The notes beneath the pieces were generated by a model. That model saw only the letters and a program-made list of their open reading frames with translations, ran no database searches and was not told the origin of the DNA. This document shows positions 25,209 through 36,834 of a stretch of 64,000 bases of DNA, piece by piece. Every line of letters begins with the position of its first letter. Positions within the stretch are counted from its first letter, which is position 1. The stretch comes from Panaeolus papilionaceus (taxonomy: Eukaryota > Basidiomycota > Agaricomycetes > Agaricales). The translations under genes and the position numbers were made by a program. Location of the stretch: positions 62,001-126,000 of the forward strand of contig JADNRZ010000014.1 in NCBI GenBank assembly GCA_015501605.1, given 5' to 3'.

Positions 25209-26668
25209 ATGAACTTCCAGTTCACTCCTTATTTCATGCAAGGCGAGACCGATATTAAAGCAGAGGCGCTTGACCATAATTCATTGCTAGCATCTCCTCC
25301 TATTACTCCTTCTCCTCCTTCTTCCTTGTCAAGCCTTACTTCGACAAGTAGCCGACGAAGAGGTTCAACATCTTCATTAGCTGGTTCAAGATTGCAACGT
25401 CCAAGACCATACCCTTCCATCAACGAATCAATCTCAAGAAAGCCAAGGTCACTCGACGAAATGTCTTCCGGTCCAGCTTATGCAACATGGAACAATACCA
25501 CGTCAAGAAGTGGTACGCACAGAACTCACTCATCAACGGCACGTAGGACTTCCAACGAAGAGTACGCGACTTCGATGCCCAATCAATTTATCGTAAGTCG
25601 ATATACGTCCTTCTAGTTCAAAAATGTACTCACTTGTTATATTTTAAGAATGGTCAGTATCTAGCGAATCTTCCTGAGGGAGCCATCACCTCTGCATCCT
25701 CTACCCTTTCTAATGCCATGGGCCATACAAACATGACCAGCCAGTCACGACAGTCCCACTCCCCTGCTTCATCCAATAGTGGACATATACCTGCTTCGTC
25801 CAATACCAGCATGTATTCTGGAAACGTCTCCAACAACATGGGCTGGAATCAAGTCCCATCCGACATGGCACTTTACCCCGGCGTTGCTGGCCTTGGATTC
25901 CCTTCAGATGCCTCACCTCTTGGGGATCTGTCAGGCATAAACTTGTCGACGCGTAATGAGTCACCCGAGTCCATCTCTCCTCATTCGCCTCACTATCCTG
26001 GGGGTTTCGACTACTCATCCCATGCCATCCCTTCGCAGAGTAGTGCAATCGGCTACCCAAACATGGGATACAGTACTCACAGCTCGGAAGAACGCCTATC
26101 CGCAGATGAAGAGCTCCAGCGTCTTCGTCGCAAAGTTCGCGAGCTCGAGCTCCAGTGCAGCCATCTTAAGTCGAATCTCGCGACTGTTCGGGGAAACAAC
26201 GCCGCCCACGGATCAAGGATGCCCAACCCTGCTCGCACTCCTGCTTTCCAGCAGGCATGGCAAGCTCGTACCGAGGCCCGTAAGCGCATGTTTTGCTCCC
26301 TCAATCGCGCTGGTAATGCTCTCTGCGCTTGGCACGATTCCCGTCGCGAGCGCAGGGCTTTCCCTCCCCGCAATGCCCCTCCAGGCTTCCTCAACTGTGG
26401 CTGCACTCACGACGAGGCTCTTTTCGAAGAAAGTCTCGCTCGTCACGGTGTAGGCAGCTACCTTCCTGGAGAAATGGTCCGCATGGATCCCGCCCTCCGT
26501 AATCCCCTTCTCAAGCTCCTCGAGAAGCGCTACGGTTACAAGGATGGCGACTTTGAACACGATCCATTCACCGAGGCTTGGCATGAAAACGAGTCCCCCG
26601 CCCACTGGGAGAGCAAGGCACAGTCCGGCCAAGTTGTTCGTCGACGAGCTGACCCAGACCGTCACTAA
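25209..26668 (+). CDS. Ser-rich protein with conserved Cys/Trp C-terminal domain, unknown
   Basis: Exons 25209-25592 and 25649-26668 give about 467 residues; an in-frame ATG at 25146 would add 21. The first 300 residues are Ser/Thr/Pro/Asn-rich and probably disordered. Around 26090-26190 a short coiled coil occurs (LQRLRRKVRELELQCSHLKS). The last 150 residues form a dense, compact domain: QQAWQARTEARKRMFCSLNR, GNALCAWHDSRRERR, PPGFLNCGCTHDEALFEESL, then KLLEKRYGYKDGDFEHDP. The Cys, Trp and His spacing suggests a structured, perhaps metal-binding, domain. I have no name for it. A transcription-related role is a guess from the disordered head plus short coiled coil. Confidence 0.8.
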
Positions 26669-27126
26669 AAGGGTATTTTATTTATTCGGTTTCGCTTTTG
26701 ACTTTCTCTTCCTTTGCATTGTCATTTTGCATGATTCTCGGTGTTCATGATCACATTACATTCACGGTTGTAAAGATGCTCACTTTTCTCTCTGCCTCAT
26801 CACCCCCTGTAGCCCTAGTTTGCTTTTTTGTCTTGTTTATTCTCATAACTTAACACTCCACTAATTTTTCCGGACATTGCAGATGCGCTCCTGGCTCCCT
26901 TAGACCTTGCCTAGCACCCATTGCCCTTCTTGTTCGATCTTGTAGCCTTACTGTTTTTTCTTGCTGGTTTCAGCCAGCATATTCCGGCCTGCTATTTAAA
27001 CTATCTCGTGTTCGATTACCATACTTCCTGTGTAGCCATATCTCGCCTGGCCCAATTGGTGCCTTTTTATATTATATAGGTCTCCAGTATTTATTATTCA
27101 CAAAATAACATATCTTTTATGTTCTA
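26669..27126. other. 3' flanks of convergent genes
   Basis: T-rich DNA typical of fungal 3' UTRs lies between the plus-strand gene ending at 26668 and the minus-strand GST gene ending at 27127. No coding signal was seen. Confidence 0.55.
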
Positions 27127-28310
27127 TTACTTCGCATACTTGTAGTCACCTCCCTTCTTACTCGCCTATGGACATGTTCAGGGGAAAGGTGGGTCAAGGT
27201 CAGTTTCATGGTCTCGCTTTACACGGATGTTACACCTGCTGATGATCACTTACCCTCTGATATGCCTCCCTGATGAAACGTAAAATGACAATCGGAATCA
27301 ATCGTTAAGATCATCGCCAAAAAAATGATAGAGAGATAGCAACCCACCGCTTGTGGACCATTTCAACGTAGGCTTTCGTTTTAGGACCAACAAACTCGGG
27401 CGCCTCGACGACAACGGCTTCCAGGCAAAACGCCATCTGAAAATCAGCGGCCTTTGTCGAATTTTAGTCTCAGCGTAGATCAAAGATGGTAAAATCCAAG
27501 TCCAGAACACATACCGTGGGTGTCGACCCACCAGCAATCCACATGCTGGACCTTTTGGCGAGGTGTGATTCAACCTACAGCCAAGCAATGGGGTGTGACG
27601 CGATTAATGGGCGCTGATTCGTATCAAAAAGTGGATATACCATGGCAAAGTTCGCTTTGATCTGTGGGAGTAGCATGGCCTGAGTTATCTTGTTGAACAC
27701 GAACTTGAGGATGGGTCGAAGGAAAAATGGTGACTTTTGTGGGATGATTGTGAACATCAGGTACTGGGTTAGTAGGGGCATCAAGGACCCTTCTGCATAA
27801 TGCTTATCTGTTCATTAGACAATAATGCCGCTCATCAGTAAAAATATCAAGGTGAGCCTGATTCGATGCTCTTACAGTACACCTCGTCTACAAGACCTGA
27901 CTCGGGTACAATAATTTTTCCATTGCCGTACTTGGAAATCAGATATTCTGAAGATATTATGAGGGCACATAAGCAGATATTTCTCCATAGGTCAACTTGT
28001 GAGCCTGCATTGCACACATACCAACAATTGCACCACTCTCCGCCAGATTCAATTCACCGTCTGTGATGACCGGTGACTTGCCAAGAGGATTGACTTTGAG
28101 CAGTTCTGGAGGCGCTTGCATTTCTGGGGTTCTTTGATAGGTTTTGATTTCGTATGGGACATCCAATTCTTCCTGCAGATTCAGAAACAACCATGAAGCC
28201 ACGATCATGATGGTGGTTAAGGTTAACTATGCTGTGTCAAGAAATAGACGCACAAGTAACCATAGAATCCGTTGGGATCTGGAGTCGTTTAAGTGATGGA
28301 CAATTAGCAT
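27127..28310 (-). CDS. Glutathione S-transferase (Gtt1-like)
   Basis: Predicted enzyme joining glutathione to electrophiles. The first exon (28310-28254) encodes MLIVHHLNDSRSQRILWLL and is followed at 28172 by EELDVPYEIKTYQR. Together these form the thioredoxin-like N-terminal strand, helix and strand, including the Ser-Arg-Ser region that contacts glutathione. Next come NPLGKSPVI and LAESGAIV (the cis-Pro and Glu-Ser glutathione site), then EYLISKYGNGKII after another intron. The helical C-terminal domain is carried by further exons (PLLTQYLMFTIIPQKSPFF; VESHLAKRSSMWIAGGS). The last exons encode REAYQR and ASKKGGDYKYAK. About 240 residues are expected. A downstream ATG near 28210 is an artefact of reading through the first intron. 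Confidence 0.9.
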
Positions 28311-28786
28311 GGCGGAGTCAGCAAAGGAATTTGAAACACTAGAGTGTTGCCAATAGCACAGAGTGGTGTGTCAAAGAACAGTATTCCGGATGACACAAGT
28401 CGCCATACACGGCTTATAACAGTCCCAAAAATGCTTGGGCTGTTGCTGATAAATCTAACCCGGGCAACTCGGCGAACTGACTAGCCGATAGACTTTCATG
28501 TTCGCATGCCGGTCATTCAGAATCATAAGTAAACAGAATCTGACAAAGAAAGTTTAGGTGGTCAATTCAACAGACAAGGAGAGTCGAGACTGAAGAGTCG
28601 GAGACCCACGACCACGACCTTGACATTTCGGCAAACCCCGAAGACACACCAACCAGCAAATATAAACGGACCGGCCCTAGATGCTTCGAGGGTGGTTGTC
28701 CTCGAGAACGGCCATGTCTTGATCCTGTCATTCATCAAAGACTTATTTTTGTCAGCTATTTTATTCTGTCCGCTTCATCATTTTAC
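28311..28786. promoter_or_regulatory. divergent promoter region, GST and KAR5
   Basis: About 476 bp separate the two start codons. No clear binding motif was identified, and shared control is only inferred from geometry. Confidence 0.4.
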
Positions 28787-31063
28787 ATGACAATGAACCG
28801 GCTTTGCTTAATAGCCTGTTTCATGGTTTTACCCATGGTGTCTTCTTCTGTATGGCAAGGCGCTTCCTTCGCACCTGATTCCCTTAAGACTACAGCCCAT
28901 AGACAGAGAGCGTTTATGCACGGACTGCATATAACTGATGACCGCCTTCAAGATCTCAAAATCGATCTCGGTAAGCAACTTAGCTGTTCACAGTTGAAAA
29001 ATATCCTGTGGTCTCCGAACTTAGCTCGGTTTCACCTTATGATGCAGCTGCGTTGGATATTCCTCCAAGCAATATCAACTGCTTTTCAAGGACCACAGCG
29101 TCGATGCATAGCAAATGTGCTGATATTGATACAAACCAAGATGCGAGAGTTGATGGTATCTTTTTATCCGTAATTCTTCCAAATTCCGGCACGGCGCTAA
29201 TTCACAAGAAAGCTGCCATATCCATGACCTTATGTGAAATTGCAACTGCAATGCACCACTCCGTTCCTCGGGAGTGCTTGTCTTACTCTTCCGAAAGAAA
29301 GATACTCCCTGAGATCCGTTCTCAATCTCGTGGAGAATGCGTCGAGTGAGATGCAAGTCTTGTGGTGCTTCGACAACAGTTTAACAGTAGCTCTCAGCGC
29401 GCTTGCAAGAAGCGTTCAATATTGGGCCACTTACTCTGGATATCTCAGAGAAATTCGTATGTTTCCTCGTATTCGAAGCGCATATAGTTACTATTCTCAA
29501 GCTCTCAAAGCTCAGTTATGCTACGCATATACCCGATGGAATGACATTGGTGATTTATTTGTTTCCTCTTTTTTTATGTGGTTGATATATCTCACTTTGG
29601 TTTCAGACATGGCGCGGGACCTTTATCGTAACATTACCATCGAAAAAGTCTCTTTCATCAAATTTCTGTTCGAGCATGAAACCGAACAGCGGCAACTATC
29701 GAGCCACTTTGAAGTGCACCTGCTCGTGAGGCGAGTGTGTCTTCGAATAATTTATGTATTGATGCCAGGCTCTAGGATATGCAGGAACTCGCATCAAGAT
29801 TGTTCAAGAAAATGGACAATCAAGACACTAGACTCGACGACTCGATCTTCAAAGTCAATCAAGCTGTCGTCGAGGTACACAGAACGATGTGAATACATAG
29901 AATGTAACTGGAACTTCTTTCTTTTTGACAGGGTCTTTCACTCTTGGTTCGCAACGCAAAGGCTCTTCATGAGGCAGATCAAAGCCTGTTACACGAACAA
30001 GTGATGACATTGCATTTTTCTGCAGCACAACGCTGAGTACTTTCTGAACACAGATTTCAGACACGATCGCGTTTATGCATGACCAGGTACCCAAGCACCG
30101 GAAATTTCTGTCCTGCCTTGCGGTAACCTTGACATTATTTAGCTCGCGCTCGCAATCGTCAAGATTGAGAACTCTGTAGAAAGGAGTGCTCAAGCGTATA
30201 ATCAAATACTTCAGACAGAACACGACTTTGCGCGCCAGCATATCCGCGAAATGATGGTCAGTTGTGACGCCCATTCCTAGTGATTTCACCCACCATTCTT
30301 CGTTTTAGTCGATCTCCGAAAGTCATTGGAATGCCGTGAACAGTCAAACAGCTCGTTTAGCGCATGTACGAGCCCTTCGTTTGGAAATCCTTACATCATC
30401 CAATGCATGCCAATCTGACTACTTGCAGAGTATCTCGACTGTCTCCGAACTTACTGAACTTCTTACGCCCAGTCTTTCCCGTGCGGACCAGAAACTTGAT
30501 GATATACAGACGAAAACTGTGGACCTCAGTCGATCCACGGAATGGCTCCAAGATGTTATACTAAATATGACCGAAAGAGCTTTATCTGATATGCGGAAAC
30601 TCGACGCTTCAGCGCACAAAATTCAAGAAAGCCTCCAACTGCCTTCTTTTCAGCTATTCCGTTTTTTCAACTCGTCCGGTCTTCTGGCACAGATGTCTCA
30701 AAAGGGTTACATTGCACTTCTGATTATTCTCCTTCGCTTTGTTGTCAAGTTCGCTCGCCTTCTTTTCTCCCAATCGTTGGTCAGTACTTTTATTTGTTTC
30801 AGGGGGGCGTTATTCACTTGGTTCCGACACAGAGCATTTTATTGGGAATTCTCTGGGTGATCCGCTGCTTTGTGACCTATACACGCAAATTTCAAGTAAA
30901 TAATGACTCAGCGAAGCACAACCTGACTCGAGATGGACCGGCACCGACATTAAATTTCCAGAATGCCGACGTAATTCAGGCAACGCGACGGAGTCCGGTG
31001 TTTAATGGACCCCGAGTTTCTGCCATTCCTGATAGACTATGCAATAGGTCAAGGCGGCTTTGA
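28787..31063 (+). CDS. KAR5: Kar5/Tht1-family nuclear fusion protein
   Basis: Membrane protein of the nuclear envelope/ER needed for fusion of haploid nuclei in other fungi. A signal peptide is seen at the start (MTMNRLCLIACFMVLPMVSS). The Cys-rich luminal domain is diagnostic: NINCFSRTTASMHSKCADID, then AAISMTLCEIATAMHHSVPR-EC, then ALARSVQYWATYSGYLREI, CYAYTRWNDI and LYRNITIEKVSFIKFL. A long coiled-coil-like region with many Gln/Ser/Asn follows (29790-30650). Two hydrophobic segments close the protein (IALLIILLRFVVKF and SILLGILWVIRCFV), with a short basic tail. Most introns are 50-65 nt and several are in frame. The join between the first exon and the Cys-rich domain needs a 23-nt intron at 28971-28993 or reflects an indel. 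The alternative start at 28793 is two codons later. Confidence 0.88.
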
Positions 31064-31386
31064 TGTTCATTTGTTTTTCAATGCTTTCAAGCTTTAATTC
31101 TTTTGTATTTTATAGTTCTAAAAGTAGTCTTTGCCCCTATCCTTTGCAGCTGGCTGGCAAAGTGATGTCACGTTTTCCAAATTGGAAGAATGGGTGTTGG
31201 GAATGGATTTCCCAATCAGGAGTCACGCGGGTGACTACCATGAGACAAGTGTCACAGTGTGGCACTCTGAATTGTCTCTCTCTCTGTGCACTGGTGCCCA
31301 TACGCAGTTGAACTTGCCTTCTTTCCATGACTATTTGAACCCTTTTCTTTTTTAGCTTTTCACTTTCTCTCACCATTTGTGTCAAA

Positions 31387-34300
31387 ATGACTACCACAGC
31401 AGCCTCAAATCAGCCGCCCGTCTCCAATACATCCTCGAGGCATTCTAAACGACGTAATCCCGCATCCCGACCTAGGGATAGCCAAACCACACCCTCAGTT
31501 CCACTTCAAAGTCGGGATCTATACAAACCTCAACAACAGCATGGAACACAGGTATACAAACCTGTCTCAAGAGTAGATTATAAACCAGTACGCACCTATC
31601 ACCCGCAAACACCTACCCGCACTTCCTGAATGCTGTAATTCAATTGAACAGGAACCAGACTTTAATGTTCACGAAATCGTCCCGTCAAGCAAGTCTTCGA
31701 AAACCTTATCTCGATTAGCACAGGTAGCATCCTCGGTACAGCCTCTCCCTCGCTCTCAACTCGCGCTACACGTTCAGACACTGACCTATTGTTAGAATTC
31801 AACGCGAACGTTACCCATAGCACGGATTGATGATTGTCCCAGTCCTGGTCCGCCGGAAATGGCCTCTTCAGCGGATAAAGTGCAGGAGTCAACACCCAAG
31901 CTTCCCATTGGGGACCCTGATAGTGTGTTGTTTGTCGCGTATGGGGTTGAGGTATGTTTACGATGACCTCATCACTTCAAGTTAATTCATATCCAGGACA
32001 GGCTCACATCACTCGAGCTCTGAAGAATGAGATCTGTTGGACCTTTGTTTCTGAAGGCCGGTATTGCCGCTACGGAATGCACTGCTTACGCATTCACCCG
32101 AAAGATAAAGCCAAGTATGCCGAGAAGGCAATGGAGGAGCTGCGCCGTTATGGAGAGGAGACACACAAAGCTCGTGCTGCACTTGAGGAGTTGATGAGGA
32201 AAGCAAAACCCAATCTCAAGCCTGTTGAATCCATCGATCCAGGGCTTAAGAAGCCTGCCAAAGTCGGTCATTCTGACTCGATGGTGTCAAGTACACCCTC
32301 ATCACCGTCTACGCCATCGCTGTCTCTATCTTCCATCACCACTCTCTCGTCACAAACATCTCTCGCGGACTCATCAACTGCAACTTCTGATTTTCATTCA
32401 GTCTGCTCTAGTCCTATTCGGTTGTCCCCATCAGCATCAAAGGCGAATTCTTCGGTATCTTCAGAATCATCACCACGGCTCGTCGAGTCAACGCTGGACA
32501 CACCAACCATGAATGGTATGCAGATATCACCTCAAGAAACACCCCCGTCCAAGCCAACGCTGAATATACAAGGTTATGGTTCCGCAAAGGCCCCTAGATT
32601 CTATGGTGCGACAATATCCGGACAGGGCCCAGCATCTGAGTCGTGTTCACGATCTTCGGTCGGACTTTCTGGGGGTGTTTGTCTTTCTACGTCCTGTCGA
32701 AGTTCTCCTACATCTACGCTACCACCTTATGCTAAGTCGTCTAATGCTTCCACTTCATCCCTTCAACCGATATCGCCACTTTATCCTATGCTTCAGGACC
32801 GCGTCAACATTCCCCCTCATCACTCATCACAGAACCATGTTGAAATTCCATATGACGCTCTCAATCATATTGCCTCTATGCGACAGCACCAGGCGGCTCA
32901 AAAACTCACCAGTGTATCAACAGAACCTATACATGACCCACCTCATCCTAGACAACACTTTCGCGACAATCCGCTGACCATGTCACGTAATATGCCCCAT
33001 GATAATTACGAATACAGACATCGCTCTCAATCAACTCCACACTCTATTGTACGCCCACCGCCTTCAAAACCTCCTCTAGCCCCTCGACACCAACAAAATT
33101 ATATATCTCACCCATTGCATAATAATCAACGTCACGATATTTCAAATCCACGCTCTCTGGTATGTCTTATTAAATGATTTGGTTGCACGCAGTCTCCTCA
33201 TTCCTCGACTCCCAGAACAACGCTGCTCGAGAATCACCTGTCACAGGCTGGAAGTCCAATGTGCAGTGGACTAGTGAGGTTAGTGTTGCCCATTGACATC
33301 CGTTCTTCCCTGACATATTACTCTGCAGAGCTCTCGGGACTTCGACGCCACTCAGCCGCCGCCTGCTTACACGCAGAGGGAGAACCCTTTGCAGATGCGG
33401 AGGCCATTTGATTCATCAAGCTCAAATACCCCTTTTGTTCATGTGCGTACCTCACTCAAACATTTTTGTTGCATACTCATCCTCTCATTAGCAATCTTTC
33501 ACTCATAAGCCTGTCCATACCATTATGGCCGGCTTCAAACACGCAGTGCATGCCCATCTCATCCCTGACTACGACAAATCTCTTCAGCGAGTGCAAGTAG
33601 AGACTGTCAGTCATTATATCACCGATACAAAGATCCGTGCCACGTTTGGGCCAGGTTTCACTATCGTGGATGTTGTCACTGGCATGGATACATGCTGGCT
33701 CTACTTCCGTGGCTTCCCGCCTAGGTGGTCAGCCGATAGGATCCTCAGAGTTCTGGAGGAGTGCGGAGAAGTTTCCAGCATTCAAAATCTTCAATCTGGG
33801 CGGACTGGGCCTCCTCTCAAGGCCCAGTTCAAGACGGAATCCGGGGCTCTAAGGGCTATGCGACAGCTACATGGACGTGTTTTCGAAGGCCGGAAGCTCG
33901 AGATTTCCCTGGGCCTGAAGACGAGCAAAGACGAGGTTGCCATCATCCGCGATACAACTGTTCAGGTCGATGTCACCATTCCCTATGTCAATATCTGGGT
34001 TGGCTATGAAACTGAGGAGGCCTCGCTTGCAGCTATCGAAAAGGCTCGGACGACCCCCTTCAAGGACTTTTTGATAACCGCTGAACCCTTCCAAGGCATC
34101 CCTGCGGTAGGCTTCAAGACGGTGAAGTTCGTTGCTCCTGGATTCATGAAACCTGATGACATGAAGCTGTTTGGCGAGAATGAGGGCGTCGTTACCGCTC
34201 TTTCTTACAGGGATTCTCCGTACCCAACGATGGAAACTGTAGAATCGGGACTCCGCAAACTCCTGCAAAGGGTTGACAGCGACCATTTGTCATTCAAAGC

Positions 34301-35735
34301 AACACCTGGCCCATACCGCAATGGCTTTATTCGATTTAACATCACCTGTAGCGATGGAGACGCTGCACTTAAACTCGCACAGCAACTCGACCGCAGATGG
34401 ATCATAGACGTCGCAAGAGTTTATTCGCAAAGGGTATTCTCCATGTCTCTTTCTGTGGATCGTATCAAGTACCAGAAATCCGCAGCCCAGATTATGGAAC
34501 TCTACTGGACGGCGAAGAAACTTGGACCGGGCCACAGTATCTTGCCCGACGACCGTGGTTCATCATCATCGGTACAAATTCACATCACAGCTGAGAATAT
34601 GAAGTCGCTGGGTTTCCTCAAGTCGCAGCTCGACAAGACCTTAAACGGGACTGTTATCACGGGTCCAGACGGACGTTGGCTCTGGGACGCCAGTTTCGAA
34701 TACGGTCAAGGTGTCACACTCATCCGCGACCTCGAGCGCCGATATGCACCTGTTACCATTCGCCGAGATCTGAATCGGCGAAACATTCGGATCTTTGGAC
34801 CTGAAGGGAAAGCTGACGCTGTCCGTCGCATCATCGAGACCAGGATCCTCGACGTGGCCAAGCGGGCACAGCGCTCTATCCCATTAGACAGTGCTCTTTG
34901 GACCTACTTCTGTGAAGGCCCTTTCCAAGATTTGGAGGAGCAGCTTGGGTCCGAGGCCATTCAACTCGAGTATCAGACTCGCCTCCTCCACGTCAGAGGA
35001 GACGAATCTGTGTATCTTACTGCAGCACACGCCGTCAAAGAAGCCCGACGGAAGATGCGCGTGCTTCGAAACGGGATCGACAATGAGTCTGACTGCCCTG
35101 TTTGCTTTAACAAGGTCGACCACCCCGTGAAACTCCTCTGCGGTCATGAATATTGCAGAGAGTGTTTGCAGCAGTACCTCAACACTGCTGTTGTCATGAA
35201 ATTCTTCCCATTAACCTGCCATGGGAATGGAGGGACATGTAACGTAAAGATTGCATTGGAGATTGCGCGGAAAATTCTGACCCCTAGCCAGTGGGACGAC
35301 GTCGTCAGAGCCGCGTTCAAGGCGCACATCCAACAGTACCCCGACGAATTCCACTATTGTCCCACTCCCGACTGTAATGAAGTCTATCGACCTGCCCCAG
35401 AAGGCATCATCTATCATTGTCCATCCTGTTTCCATCAGATTTGCCCTAACTGTGACAGTGAAGCCCATAAGGATTTGACATGTGCAGAAGTGAAGGAAGG
35501 AGTAGGCGAATACCGAATCTGGGCGGAACAACACAACGTCAAGCAATGCCCGAAATGCAAGGTGGGCATCGAAAAGGCTGCGGGTTGTAACCATATGACA
35601 TGCACGATGTGCAAAACACACATTTGCTGGGTTTGCCTGCAGACATTTGCAGACGGCGGCAGCGGGATTTACGACCACATGCGCGATAAGCACGGCGGAA
35701 TGGGTCTGGTACCTGATGTCGAGGAGGATCATTAA
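31387..35735 (+). CDS. CCCH / RRM-like / RBR-type E3 ubiquitin ligase
   Basis: Predicted RING-between-RING ubiquitin ligase with nucleic-acid-binding modules. The N-terminal exons (31387-31930) are Ser/Pro/Gln-rich. A CCCH finger lies near 32035-32095 (CWTFVSEGRYCRYGMHCLRIH, spaced C-x8-C-x5-C-x3-H). A long Ser/Pro/His-rich linker is split by introns near 33170-33490. The last exon carries an RRM-like fold (WLYFRGFPPRWSADRIL ... GRVFEGRKLEISLG) and a region reminiscent of KH-like repeats. The RBR follows: RING1 (CPVCFNKVDHPVKLLCGHEY), IBR (HYCPTPDCNEVY, CPNCDSEAH) and RING2 (QCPKCKVGIEKAAGCNHMTC), which includes the Cys expected to carry ubiquitin. The C-terminal half resembles the tails of plant DEAH-RBR proteins, but no helicase is present. 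Reading the intron before 33500 into the last exon shows this is one gene, not two. Confidence 0.88.
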
Positions 35736-36834
35736 TTTCACAACCCTAATCCCTCTTCCCAACACTTCTTCGGACTCAGGACTCATACTCATACCGCAAT
35801 GCTTTCTCGCTCATTTGCCCGCCAAATCATCATCAGTCTTAGCATTCGTTCACATTTGCATTCACATTATCCATTGACCTCACTTATGCCTCTTTATAAC
35901 TTTCAAGCAACATACCACCATCAACATAACGTATTCTTTTTTTATGCTGTGTTTCATCTTCTGTTCTGCTTCCTTTCTGGATGCTATTGCCAGCATTTGT
36001 ATGTAATACTACTCTTATCTGTTCTTTTACACCTGTACACCATCATATGGGGGAGCAAGTCTTATCGCACCTAAATTCTTTGCTGTGTAGCTCCCCCTTT
36101 CGTTTGTTTAAATGTAACTCTAGTTGACTTCAATATATACAACCTTAGTTCGCAATGATCTGGTGTCCACCGGTGGTCTGAAGGCTCTTGCCATTTGCCG
36201 CACACGAAACTAGATGACATGTTCAAATTATACGGGCCGCGGAGTAGGCACCCTAACCTTTTGGTCATGACAATGACCAACATGGCTGTACCAATGTGCT
36301 TGGAAGTGTTCAGGAGGTCGATAGACGTGTGGACAATCGCTTTTTCGCTGACTACAGACGGGGGCCACAGCAATGACATGCTGCGATTGGGGAATTTTAA
36401 AGGTCCAACCAAACCGACTGCTGCGTTCCTCATATCCATTTTCCCATTTCCGTGAAGACCTCCGGAGTATACGAAGGATCAAGGTATTTGTCTCTCGAGA
36501 AACGATGCTATTTTTTTTGCTTGAAGATATGTATAGTTCTTTTATTCGAGGTGTATGGAGTCGATTCTAGAATGTCTTTGATATTTTCAAAACGAGTTAC
36601 ATTTGGTCGATTAGGAGCACAACATACCTCCGGGTTTTCTAGTTACACAGATTTTCAACGGATCGCTCCGCAGCTACGGGCATTTCAATATGCTTTGTCG
36701 CTAGCAACCTGGAGCGGTTTTAAAAGCCCGAAAATCTTGACGGAAATCTCGAGGCTACGCAGCTGATGGGACGTACATATAAGAATCATGAATGAATAAG
36801 AGAAAGGACTTCAACGCATCTCTGCAGCAGAATC
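35736..36834. other. intergenic, no convincing gene
   Basis: The first 350 bases look like a 3' UTR (T-rich). A minus-strand frame of 122 codons at 36071-36439 begins with a true ATG (MDMRNAAVGLVGPLKFPN...), but I recognise nothing in it and rate it below 0.2 as a gene. Otherwise nothing is supported. Confidence 0.4.

Noticed and set aside
28144..28208. GST start at an ATG near 28208
   Set aside because: That reading comes from the first intron; the exon at 28310-28254 supplies the proper N terminus and glutathione-site residues.
29855..30289. 144-codon minus-strand frame
   Set aside because: Antisense to Kar5 exons that form a continuous coiled-coil region.
33190..33524. Splitting the RBR ligase into a CCCH gene and a separate RBR gene at 33525
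   Set aside because: Short exons bridge the gap in phase (SPHSSTPRTTLLENHLSQ; QSFTHKPVHTIMAGF), so one gene fits better.
35211..35792. 193-codon minus-strand frame
   Set aside because: Antisense to the RBR zinc-finger region, kept open by Cys codon composition.
36071..36439. 122-codon minus-strand frame with a true ATG
   Set aside because: No recognisable product, and other frames overlap equally well; too weak to call.
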